Position numbers and translations under genes: made by a program. Of a DNA stretch of 10,927 nt, positions 1-6,021 are shown in pieces. Location: NCBI GenBank assembly GCA_023129815.1, contig JAGMBH010000138.1, forward strand, positions 1 through 10,927. Direction: 5' to 3'. Within the stretch, counting starts at the first letter, position 1; the number at the start of each line of letters is the position of its first letter. The notes beneath the pieces are model-generated. The model was not told where the DNA came from. It saw only the letters and a program-made list of their open reading frames with translations, and made no database searches. Source of the stretch: Dehalococcoidia bacterium (GTDB taxonomy: Bacteria; Chloroflexota; Dehalococcoidia; GIF9; AB-539-J10).

Positions 1-590
1 TCCTTTGGCATCTCAGCAGAGATTTTCAAAAGCTGCAGATAACGGGCATGGAGAGAGCGGTTGAAAGCATCTATCTGGCTACCGGCGTCGTTGATATAGT
101 ATTCCTTTTCCACATAATAGCCAGCAGCAGTGAGAACGTTGGCTAAAGTACTACCTAAGACGGCACCACGACCATGACCTACGTGGAGAGGTCCGGTGGG
201 ATTGACGCTAACGAACTCAATTTGAGTGTGACTGCCTTTGCCTAGAGTAAGGTTGCCGTATGACTCACCAGCAGCCGAAACAAATTCTACTTGTTCGGCT
301 AGCCAATCATCTCGCAGGGTGAAATTAATGAAGCCCGGTGGAGCGATGGCAAACCTATCAATTTCCGGAGGGAGTGATATATGCTTAGCTACTTTCTCAG
401 CTATAACCAGAGGGGGCTCTTTAGCTGTTCGAGCTAGCTTTAGGGGAAGCCCCGAGGCGAAATCTCCATGCTCGGGATTCTGGGGGTGCTCTATAACTAC
501 TTCGGGCAGCGTTACAGCAACGAGACTGCCCTCTCGTTGTGCCTCAGTTACAGCCTGCTGCAAACAAGTGGCTAACCTTTTCTTAACCAT
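1..590 (-). CDS. argS: Arginyl-tRNA synthetase, N-terminal part (runs off the window)
   Basis: This class I aminoacyl-tRNA synthetase charges tRNA-Arg with arginine in the cytoplasm. The visible 196 codons cover the N-terminal tRNA-binding (Add-1) domain, with its conserved EHGDFAS segment at residues 40-46 and PPGFINF at 84-90. The start of the catalytic fold follows: VNPTGPLHVGHG at 129-140 carries the HIGH signature as HVGH (136-139), and EYYINDAGSQ is at 163-172. This is the Bacillus-like form of the family rather than the E. coli form. The ATG at 590 is the only plausible start, because an in-frame TAA lies upstream inside the repeat that precedes the gene. The nearest Shine-Dalgarno-like GGAG lies in that repeat, about 13 bases from the ATG, which is longer than usual. 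The gene follows recG by 33 bases on the same strand, so co-transcription is likely. The rest of the protein lies outside the window. Confidence 0.95.
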   Translation of the reverse strand, partial: MVKKRLATCLQQAVTEAQREGSLVAVTLPEVVIEHPQNPEHGDFASGLPLKLARTAKEPPLVIAEKVAKHISLPPEIDRFAIAPPGFINFTLRDDWLAEQVEFVSAAGESYGNLTLGKGSHTQIEFVSVNPTGPLHVGHGRGAVLGSTLANVLTAAGYYVEKEYYINDAGSQIDAFNRSLHARYLQLLKISAEMPK

Positions 591-621
591 AGAGATTGCT
601 TCGCTCCACTCGCAATGACAT
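591..621. repeat. Interspersed palindromic repeat, copy 1, between recG and argS
   Basis: The core at 595-618 has inverted ends (ATTGC at 595-599, GCAAT at 612-616) and matches the copy at 913-936 at 20 of 24 positions by eye. It fills nearly the whole gap between the recG stop (624) and the argS ATG (590), so the argS translation signal lies inside it. The type resembles the widespread ATTGCTTCGCTC...GCAATGA family of bacterial intergenic repeats known to me from several phyla. The family assignment is from memory. Confidence 0.75.
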
Positions 622-623
622 TA

Positions 624-3101
624 CTAGCTCCATTCAGCGCTTTTAGACCACACTTGAGATAATTGCTGTCTTAGAAGGCGATGTTCGGGTTTTCCCAAAT
701 TACTGTCACTTTGAAAAAGGGCTATTGCCTCCTGCCGAGCCAGCTCTAGGAGGCGTAAATTTGATAGTTTAGCTATTTTAAGGTCAGGTAGGCCACTTTG
801 GTGTGTGCCAAAAAATTCTCCCGGGCCCCTTAGCTCTAGGTCCTTCTCGGCTAAAGCAAAACCATCGTGAGTTTTCTCCATTAGCTGAAGGCGATCTCTT
901 GCTTCAGGTGTGGTTGCTTCGTTTCGCTCGCAATGATAGGAAGGGATAAGTAGGCAATAAGCTTGCTCTTTACCCCGCCCCACTCGCCCTCTAAATTGAT
1001 GGAGCTGTGATAGCCCGAAGCGCTCAGCGCCTTCCACTAACATTACCGTGGCGTTGGGTATATCAATGCCCACTTCTACCACCGACGTTGAGACTAGAAT
1101 ATCAAGCATACCTTCTCGAAAACGGCGCATTACTTTTTCTTTATCACCAGGTGGCATTCGACCATGGAGTAATCCCAATTTTAAATCTGGGAAAATTTCT
1201 CTAGATAGATACGCGTATTCACTTGTAGCGGCTTTTGCCTCGAGTATTTCTGATTCTTCAATCAGAGGACAAATAATGAAAGCTTGCTTACCATTACTGA
1301 CCTGGCGACGGAGGAAGCTATAAGCTTTTTCCGTGTACTGGGGCTCAAGGAATCTTGTTTTCACTTCCTGTCGTCCCGGAGGCAGTTTGTCAATAACTGA
1401 AAGGTCGAGGTCACCGTAAAGTGTCAGTGCCATAGTTCGTGGGATAGGGGTGGCGGTCATAACCAATATATGAGGGTTAAAGCCTTTTTGACGCAATGCA
1501 GAACGTTGTAAAACACCGAATCTTTGTTGCTCATCTGTCACTGCTAACCCTAGCTGGTAAAATTCTACCTCTTTTTGGATAAGGGCGTGGGTGCCAATGA
1601 CAATATCAATTTCACCCTGCTTAATTTTACGATGTAAATCCTCCTTCACGCTATCTTTAAGGCTGCCGATGAGCAAAGCGATAGTAAGTGGCTGGGAGAG
1701 AAACCCTATATAGCATTCAACATTATTGCCTATTTTCTCTTTCTGCGTGCTAGCGTTAGACAAATAATCACAGATATTGCTGAAATGCTGCTCAGCTAGC
1801 ACTTCAGTGGGCACCATCAACGCTCCTTGGTAGCTGTTGGCCACTGCCATTAATAAAGCCAAAGTAGCAATCACGGTCTTGCCACTCCCTACTTCGCCTT
1901 GAAGAAGGCGTGACATAGCTCTGGGTTGCTTAAGGTCAGCTAAAATTTCCCATAGTACTCGCTCCTGAGCTCGGGTCAAAGTGAAGGGTAAACAATGTAA
2001 GAACCCGTCAATAACCTCCTGATATATATTAAAGGCATGGCCTGGCTGGCTTTCTTGCCAATCCCGCTTTCTTGCCAGCACGCCTAATTGAAGTAAGAAT
2101 AGCTCATCAAAGGCTACCCTCTCCTTTGCCCTCCCCGCTATTAAGTGGCCGTCAGGATAGTGGATTTGAGCAATCGCTTCAGGAAGATCTAGTAGTTGGC
2201 ATCGGTTTTTTATCTCCGAGGGTAAGAAATCACTCACTCGCCATGCCCAGCCATCGATGGCTTCTTTTGTCCATTTCCTCACTTGCCGAGGATACAAGCC
2301 TTGGGTAAGAGGATAAAGGGGGACCAAGCGGCCAGTGTGGATCAATTCCTTATTCTCAAGCAATTCCCATTCAGGAGACGCGAAGACTTTTTGACCCTTG
2401 AATAAACTGACTGTACCACTAATTACTACCTTGACGTTGGTGGGGAATTTTTTGGCCAGATAAGGTTGGTTGAACCAGACTACTCTGATGTTCCCAGTTT
2501 CATCACCTACTATTGCCTCAGTGCCTTGTCGATTGCCAAAAGTAGCTATCCTGGCTTGCCATATTGTAGCTACAATAGTTTGCTCCTCACCTTCCTTAAG
2601 TTCAGAGATAGGTTTCCTCTGGCTGTAATCGACATACCTTCGGGGGGGGAAATAGAGTAAATCATGCATTGTTCTCACATTTAGCTTGGCAAATTTAGTG
2701 GCTACACGGGGTGTAATGCCTTTGATAATAGTTATAGGGGAATTTAATCCTTCGCTTCTTTTCCCAGGGCGTGACGTAACTGTTACCCTCACCTTATTCC
2801 TCTCCCTTGAAGGGAGAGGTGAGGTGAGGGTGCCCTGTTTTATTTCTTCCAGCTTGCTTAGCCAGTCGAAGAGACGCATTACACATTTCTTACGCTCGTC
2901 TACATCACAGGAGCCGTAATTGGAGTTAGCTAAATTGAGATCATTGAATTCAGCTAAAAGTTGCCGGTTATTTACGCCTTGCCTGATTTGTCCTGCCTGT
3001 TTGTGAAGATATTTATCCAAACCACCGATTACTGCTTTATCGGTATATCCTTTCTGCCCCTCTAACTCAAGGATTTTTCTTAGTGAATCGGTAGTTATCA
3101 C
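624..3101 (-). CDS. recG: ATP-dependent DNA helicase RecG
   Basis: RecG is a superfamily 2 translocase that remodels stalled replication forks and branched recombination intermediates. The 825-residue protein has an N-terminal extension (1-120), the wedge/OB-fold region (about 125-250) and the helicase core. Visible motifs are Walker A GEVGSGKT (402-409), DEQQ (523-526), TATPIPRT (549-556), STSVVEVGIDIPNA (671-684) and QFRGRVGRG (702-710). The C-terminal LELRGPGEFFGT block is also present. Motif II reads DEQQ where the family usually has DEQH. The length exceeds E. coli RecG (693 aa, from memory) through the N-terminal extension and two repeat-encoded insertions at residues 91-105 and about 723-730. 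The start is GTG at 3101; an in-frame TGA (the degV stop, 3116-3114) excludes anything further upstream, and no good Shine-Dalgarno is visible. That suggests coupling to the preceding degV remnant. argS follows 33 bases downstream. Confidence 0.97.
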   Translation of the reverse strand: MITTDSLRKILELEGQKGYTDKAVIGGLDKYLHKQAGQIRQGVNNRQLLAEFNDLNLANSNYGSCDVDERKKCVMRLFDWLSKLEEIKQGTLTSPLPSRERNKVRVTVTSRPGKRSEGLNSPITIIKGITPRVATKFAKLNVRTMHDLLYFPPRRYVDYSQRKPISELKEGEEQTIVATIWQARIATFGNRQGTEAIVGDETGNIRVVWFNQPYLAKKFPTNVKVVISGTVSLFKGQKVFASPEWELLENKELIHTGRLVPLYPLTQGLYPRQVRKWTKEAIDGWAWRVSDFLPSEIKNRCQLLDLPEAIAQIHYPDGHLIAGRAKERVAFDELFLLQLGVLARKRDWQESQPGHAFNIYQEVIDGFLHCLPFTLTRAQERVLWEILADLKQPRAMSRLLQGEVGSGKTVIATLALLMAVANSYQGALMVPTEVLAEQHFSNICDYLSNASTQKEKIGNNVECYIGFLSQPLTIALLIGSLKDSVKEDLHRKIKQGEIDIVIGTHALIQKEVEFYQLGLAVTDEQQRFGVLQRSALRQKGFNPHILVMTATPIPRTMALTLYGDLDLSVIDKLPPGRQEVKTRFLEPQYTEKAYSFLRRQVSNGKQAFIICPLIEESEILEAKAATSEYAYLSREIFPDLKLGLLHGRMPPGDKEKVMRRFREGMLDILVSTSVVEVGIDIPNATVMLVEGAERFGLSQLHQFRGRVGRGKEQAYCLLIPSYHCERNEATTPEARDRLQLMEKTHDGFALAEKDLELRGPGEFFGTHQSGLPDLKIAKLSNLRLLELARQEAIALFQSDSNLGKPEHRLLRQQLSQVWSKSAEWS
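911..937. repeat. Interspersed palindromic repeat, copy 2, inside recG
   Basis: The core 913-936 matches the copy at 595-618 at 20 of 24 positions, with the same TTGC...GCAA ends. It is read in frame by recG and encodes HCERNEAT (residues 723-730), in the loop between helicase motif VI and the conserved EKTHDGFALAEKDL segment. CERxEA peptides are a familiar translation product of this repeat type when it lands in genes (from memory). The reading frame is kept, so the insertion appears to be tolerated. Confidence 0.75.
2786..2830. repeat. Nested palindromic repeat inside recG (second repeat family)
   Basis: This is a 45-base nested palindrome. The inner arms CCTCTCCCTT (2799-2808) and AAGGGAGAGG (2810-2819) are perfect 10-mers around one base. 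The outer arms CCCTCACCT (2786-2794) and AGGTGAGGG (2822-2830) are perfect 9-mers. The spacers between arms are 4 bases (left) and 2 bases (right). Its length equals 15 codons and it encodes roughly TLTSPLPSRERNKVR, residues 91-105 of RecG, in the linker before the wedge domain. The low-complexity, charged sequence is unlike its surroundings and fits insertion of a mobile palindromic element in frame. Confidence 0.8.
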
Positions 3102-3113
3102 TTTGCGAAGGCG

Positions 3114-3395
3114 TCACTTAATTATGCTAAGGTTACAGCACTTATAGAATATCACATTTGTCTCTTTAGCTAATTTGGTGAAAAGCTCAGCAAGAACCTC
3201 AGGGCCTGGAGCCGAAGTAGTGAGGATAATCTTGCATTTTTCTAGCCTATAATAGAATTCCTCTGTGCTTATATCAACATTATCGCGGTAAGCCTCGCTA
3301 CCAAAATTGACATACAACGGCACCATTGTAATCCCAAACTTCTGAGCTAGTTGAGGAGTAATATTAGAGAGGCTATCAGTTACAACTCTAACCAT
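3114..3395 (-). pseudogene. Truncated DegV-family (FakB-like) fatty-acid-binding protein remnant
   Basis: The 93 codons match the start of DegV/FakB proteins: VRVVTDS at residues 2-8, VPLYVNFGSEAYRDNVDIS at 25-43, EEFYYRLE at 45-52 and the TTSAPGP lipid-site loop at 59-65. FakB proteins bind a fatty acid and present it to FakA for phosphorylation. Full-length members are about 280 residues. Here homology fades after residue 83 (VIF) and the frame ends in IIK-TGA, with recG starting 12 bases later. About two thirds, including the rest of the lipid-binding fold, is therefore missing, and the neighbouring bases hold no trace of it. The ATG at 3395 has AGGGG nine bases upstream. The remnant follows fakA by 44 bases. 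I infer an internal or C-terminal deletion. A retained role as a short translated leader for recG is possible, since both are in the same frame. An assembly error is the other explanation. Confidence 0.8.
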
Positions 3396-3404
3396 TATTC
3401 TCTG

Positions 3405-3431
3405 CCCCTGAAAAACAAAGCTCTTCAGGGG
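3405..3431 (-). promoter_or_regulatory. Intercistronic hairpin covering the degV ribosome binding site
   Basis: The perfect 8-base arms CCCCTGAA (3405-3412) and TTCAGGGG (3424-3431) are separated by an 11-base loop, just after the fakA stop (TAA, 3442-3440). In the minus-strand RNA the 3' arm ends in AGGGG, nine bases before the degV ATG, so the stem would hide that ribosome binding site. There is no U run after it, so it is not a standard terminator. Ribosomes finishing fakA could melt it, giving translational coupling. This reading is inference from sequence only. Confidence 0.55.
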
Positions 3432-3439
3432 CCCCGAGG

Positions 3440-5068
3440 TTATTCCAGCGAGATTATATAATTATAATGTGGTTGCCCACCCTGGACCACTTCAACCTCA
3501 AGGTGATACTCCTCCCGGATTTTCTGGGCTATATCCTCCGCTTCAATGGCTTGAGTTTCAGCAGCGTAATAAATAGTTACCATTTCTGTATTTTCAATAT
3601 TGGTTTTCGTTAGAGCTTGAAAAATAACATCTAACATATTATTGCCACCAGCTATTAAATTCTCATCATTTAGAATAGCAATAGGTTGCCCCTTCTTTAT
3701 TTCTTGGCCGTTCATCCGTGTCTTACGTACTGCTTTAGTAACTCCTATGGTCTTTACTGCGGTCATCGCCTCTTCCATAGCTCGAGTATTTTCCTCTAAG
3801 TCCATGTCATAACTAAAGGCGAGGGATGCGGCTATGCCTTGGGGGATAGTCCTGGTAGGGATTACCTTCACACTCTTTGAAGTTAAAGACTCAACCTGCG
3901 AAGCTGTGTGGATGATATTCTTGTTATTGGGCAATAGAATAATATTGTCCGAGGGTGCTGCTTCTACAGCCTTCAATAACTCGCGAACGCTGGGATTCAT
4001 TGTTTGACCGCCAGGAACAATAATTGTAGCCCCTAGGCTATTAAACACCTCAAAAAAGCCATCTCCAGCGGCGATTGTTACTATAGCGATGTCGACCCTG
4101 GGCATTCTTTCTTTTTGTATCTTAATAAATTCTGCATATTGATCATCCATATTGTTGACCTTTACCTGATGTAGTGTGCCTAAGTGGGTAGCATAATCAA
4201 GAATTTCACCGGGCTTAAAGCTGTGGATATGAATTCTAACCATGGAGCAGTTGCCAGCAACAATTAGGGATTGCCCCTTCTTCTTTAACTTTTTCTTGAT
4301 CTTGCTCACATTAAGTTTTTGCCCCTCCAGTAGAAACTCGAGGCAATATCCATAAGGCACTTCTACCTCAGCCGTTGGAGCCATTTTAGAAGCTAGGGGT
4401 AAGTTAGCAGAGACTAGCTGAGGTTTCCGGCCTTTCATTTTATCGGCTTCTCCTTTAAGGAAGTGCCGGGCACCATCGAGCAATACATATAAACCTTGCC
4501 CCCCGGCATCTACTACACCAGCTTCACGTAATACTGGTAGCAAGTCAGGTGTCCGAGCCACTGAATCCCTAGCTGCCTCTGTGGCAGTTTCTACTACGGA
4601 AAGCAAGTTTTCAGAATCGGTTTTGGCGGCTATATCGGCCGCCTTAGCGGCATCTTTAAGCACCGTCAGTATAGTTCCTTCTACCGGGTGCATGATTCCT
4701 TCGTAAGCAACTTGCGATGCTTCAGCTAGGGCCTTGGCAAAATCTTGGCTATTGAAAGAGGTTTTGCCTTCTAATCCCTTGGCCAAGCCACGCAGGAATT
4801 GGGATAGGATAACTCCTGAATTACCTCGTGCTCCCATTAAAGCACCATAAGCCATTGATTTGGCTACTGAAGAAGCATCGCTATCTGTGTTCTGTTTTGC
4901 CTCTTGCATAGCAGAGTGCATAGTAAGCAACATGTTGGTTCCTGTATCCCCATCGGGGACCGGGAAAACATTTATAGCGTTAATTTCGGGAACACATTTC
5001 TCAAGCCAGGTTGTACCTAGGGCAAACATCTTTCTCAATATCTTGCCATCAGCTAATTTAGTTCCCAT
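3440..5068 (-). CDS. fakA: Fatty-acid kinase subunit FakA / YloV-type DAK (DhaL) domain protein
   Basis: This 542-residue protein has the three-part layout of FakA/YloV. An N-terminal DhaL-type nucleotide-binding domain (1-200) carries NVFPVPDGDTGTN (33-45), whose aspartates bind the Mg-ATP pair, GARGNSG (79-85) and VVDAGGQG (185-192). A middle domain includes the PYGYCLEFLL segment, and the C-terminal domain ends in VQGGQPHYNYIISLE. FakA phosphorylates fatty acids held by a DegV-type FakB, feeding PlsX/PlsY phospholipid synthesis. The DegV gene next to it fits, although it is truncated here, so a full-length FakB would have to come from elsewhere. I chose ATG 5068, with AGG nine bases upstream, because the frame's earlier TTG at 5092 would add eight unconserved residues (MYQGRRRE). 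The gene leads the minus-strand cluster fakA-degV'-recG-argS, and rpmB is divergent. The kinase role is inferred from the family; substrates are not visible in the sequence. Confidence 0.9.
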   Translation of the reverse strand: MGTKLADGKILRKMFALGTTWLEKCVPEINAINVFPVPDGDTGTNMLLTMHSAMQEAKQNTDSDASSVAKSMAYGALMGARGNSGVILSQFLRGLAKGLEGKTSFNSQDFAKALAEASQVAYEGIMHPVEGTILTVLKDAAKAADIAAKTDSENLLSVVETATEAARDSVARTPDLLPVLREAGVVDAGGQGLYVLLDGARHFLKGEADKMKGRKPQLVSANLPLASKMAPTAEVEVPYGYCLEFLLEGQKLNVSKIKKKLKKKGQSLIVAGNCSMVRIHIHSFKPGEILDYATHLGTLHQVKVNNMDDQYAEFIKIQKERMPRVDIAIVTIAAGDGFFEVFNSLGATIIVPGGQTMNPSVRELLKAVEAAPSDNIILLPNNKNIIHTASQVESLTSKSVKVIPTRTIPQGIAASLAFSYDMDLEENTRAMEEAMTAVKTIGVTKAVRKTRMNGQEIKKGQPIAILNDENLIAGGNNMLDVIFQALTKTNIENTEMVTIYYAAETQAIEAEDIAQKIREEYHLEVEVVQGGQPHYNYIISLE

Positions 5069-5100
5069 TTCTCTTCGCCTACCTTGGTACAATTGCTGCT

Positions 5101-5130
5101 ATGACTTTAGTATGATAGCATTACTATAAT
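5101..5130 (+). promoter_or_regulatory. Candidate sigma-70 type promoter of rpmB
   Basis: ATGACT (5101-5106, four of six bases of the -35 consensus) is followed after 18 bases by a perfect TATAAT (5125-5130). Transcription would start near 5137, leaving a leader of about 40 bases before the rpmB ATG. The -10 overlaps the -10 of the opposing fakA promoter. Confidence 0.55.
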
Positions 5131-5154
5131 ACCCCTGGTATCATTTATAGTAAA
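5126..5154 (-). promoter_or_regulatory. Candidate sigma-70 type promoter of fakA, overlapping the rpmB promoter
   Basis: On the minus strand TTTACT (5154-5149) is followed after exactly 17 bases by TATTAT (5131-5126), matching four and five of six consensus bases. The -10 shares five base pairs with the rpmB -10 on the other strand. The same stretch has partly symmetric arms (ACTATAA at 5123-5129, TTATAGT at 5145-5151) around TACC...GGTA, so a shared operator is conceivable. Confidence 0.5.
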
Positions 5155-5176
5155 GGGGGTTTAAAAGAATTTTCCC

Positions 5177-5359
5177 ATGAAGTGCGATATTTGTGGCAAA
5201 AGAGTTCAATTTGGACAGAGTGTAAGTCATTCTAAAAAGAGTACTAAACGGAAGTGGTTACCCAATATTCATAGGGTTACAATTGTTGTGGGTGGGAAGA
5301 AGCAGAAAGTTAATATTTGCACCAGGTGTCTGCGTAGCCAATACAAAGCAGTCCATTAG
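5177..5359 (+). CDS. rpmB: 50S ribosomal protein L28
   Basis: This 60-residue protein is a normal-length bacterial L28. It begins with MKCDICGKR and has the conserved HSKKSTKRKWLPNIHRV core (residues 18-34). Cysteines 3, 6, 48 and 51 form two CxxC pairs, so this is the zinc-binding (C+) variant. L28 is a component of the large ribosomal subunit. It is the only plus-strand gene in the first 8.7 kb. It diverges from fakA, as its Bacillus counterpart neighbours yloV, and converges on rpe with a 4-base overlap of the ends. The start is unambiguous, but the only purine-rich Shine-Dalgarno candidate (AAAGGGGG, 5152-5159) lies 17 bases from the ATG, unusually far. AAAAGAA (5163-5169) is a weak closer alternative. 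Confidence 0.97.
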   Translation: MKCDICGKRVQFGQSVSHSKKSTKRKWLPNIHRVTIVVGGKKQKVNICTRCLRSQYKAVH

Positions 5360-6021
5360 CTTATTGCTTCCCTGATTTTTTGTAATGCTTGGCTCATTCC
5401 TTCTTTAGCATTAAACACACTTGTGCCGACAACTAGAACTCTACCACCAGCCTTAACTATGCTAGATGCATTGTTAATGGTAATACCTCCATCAACTTCG
5501 AGCTCGGCATCCACCTTTCTGCTATCAAGCATCCGGCGCAAGCGATTTATCTTTTCTAGTGTTTCAGGGATGAAAGCTTGTCCGCCGAAACCGGGGTTAA
5601 CGCTCATGATAAGAATCAAATCAACCTGAGGCATAATCTCGTCTACCATGCTTAAAGAGCTCGCTGGATTTAGAGCCACCCCGGCTTTTACCCCAAGTTC
5701 CTTTATTACTTGAATCGTTCGGTGGAGATGAGGGCAAGCTTCCGCATGCACGGTAATGATATCAGCGCCAGAATCGACAAAGTGGGAAATATACCGCTCA
5801 GGCTGTTCTATCATCAAGTGGACATCTAAAGGAAAGTGTGTCCAGCTACGAAGGGAAGCCACTACTGGAGCCCCGATAGTGATATTGGGCACGAAATGTC
5901 CATCCATGACATCAATATGAATATAGTCAGCCCCTGCTTTAGTAGCCTCAGCTACTTGCTCCCCAAGGCGAGCAAAATCAGCAGAAAGGATTGATGGTGC
6001 TAGCTTAATTTTGTCCTGCAT
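5356..6021 (-). CDS. rpe: Ribulose-phosphate 3-epimerase
   Basis: This enzyme interconverts ribulose 5-phosphate and xylulose 5-phosphate in the pentose phosphate pathway. At 221 residues it is full length for the (beta/alpha)8 family. The catalytic and metal-binding set is visible: S10 in LAPSILSADF, H35 and D37 in YIHIDVMDGHFVPN, H68 in DVHLM, and D177 in VDGGI. The phosphate-binding segments SVNPGFGGQ (140-148) and VVGTSVF (197-203) are present too. Start ATG 6021 has an excellent AGGAG six bases upstream. The first 22 bases overlap the 3' end of argH, so translational coupling is likely. The stop (TAA, 5358-5356) overlaps the rpmB stop on the other strand, and no terminator separates the two genes. 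Confidence 0.97.
   Translation of the reverse strand: MQDKIKLAPSILSADFARLGEQVAEATKAGADYIHIDVMDGHFVPNITIGAPVVASLRSWTHFPLDVHLMIEQPERYISHFVDSGADIITVHAEACPHLHRTIQVIKELGVKAGVALNPASSLSMVDEIMPQVDLILIMSVNPGFGGQAFIPETLEKINRLRRMLDSRKVDAELEVDGGITINNASSIVKAGGRVLVVGTSVFNAKEGMSQALQKIREAIS

Noticed and set aside
238..618. Open frame on the plus strand, 126 codons
   Set aside because: It lies antisense to the clear argS N-terminus, and its translation is serine-rich low-complexity sequence with no domain resemblance.
1007..2919. Several plus-strand frames of 64 to 91 codons
   Set aside because: All are antisense to recG, whose motifs run continuously through these positions.
3405..3431. Rho-independent terminator after fakA
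   Set aside because: The stem is good, but no U run follows in the minus-strand RNA and the downstream genes are on the same strand.
5346..5381. Terminator for rpmB (AAGCA/TGCTT stem, then a T run at 5376-5381)
   Set aside because: The stem has only five base pairs with a 14-base loop and is separated from the T run; it is too weak to call.
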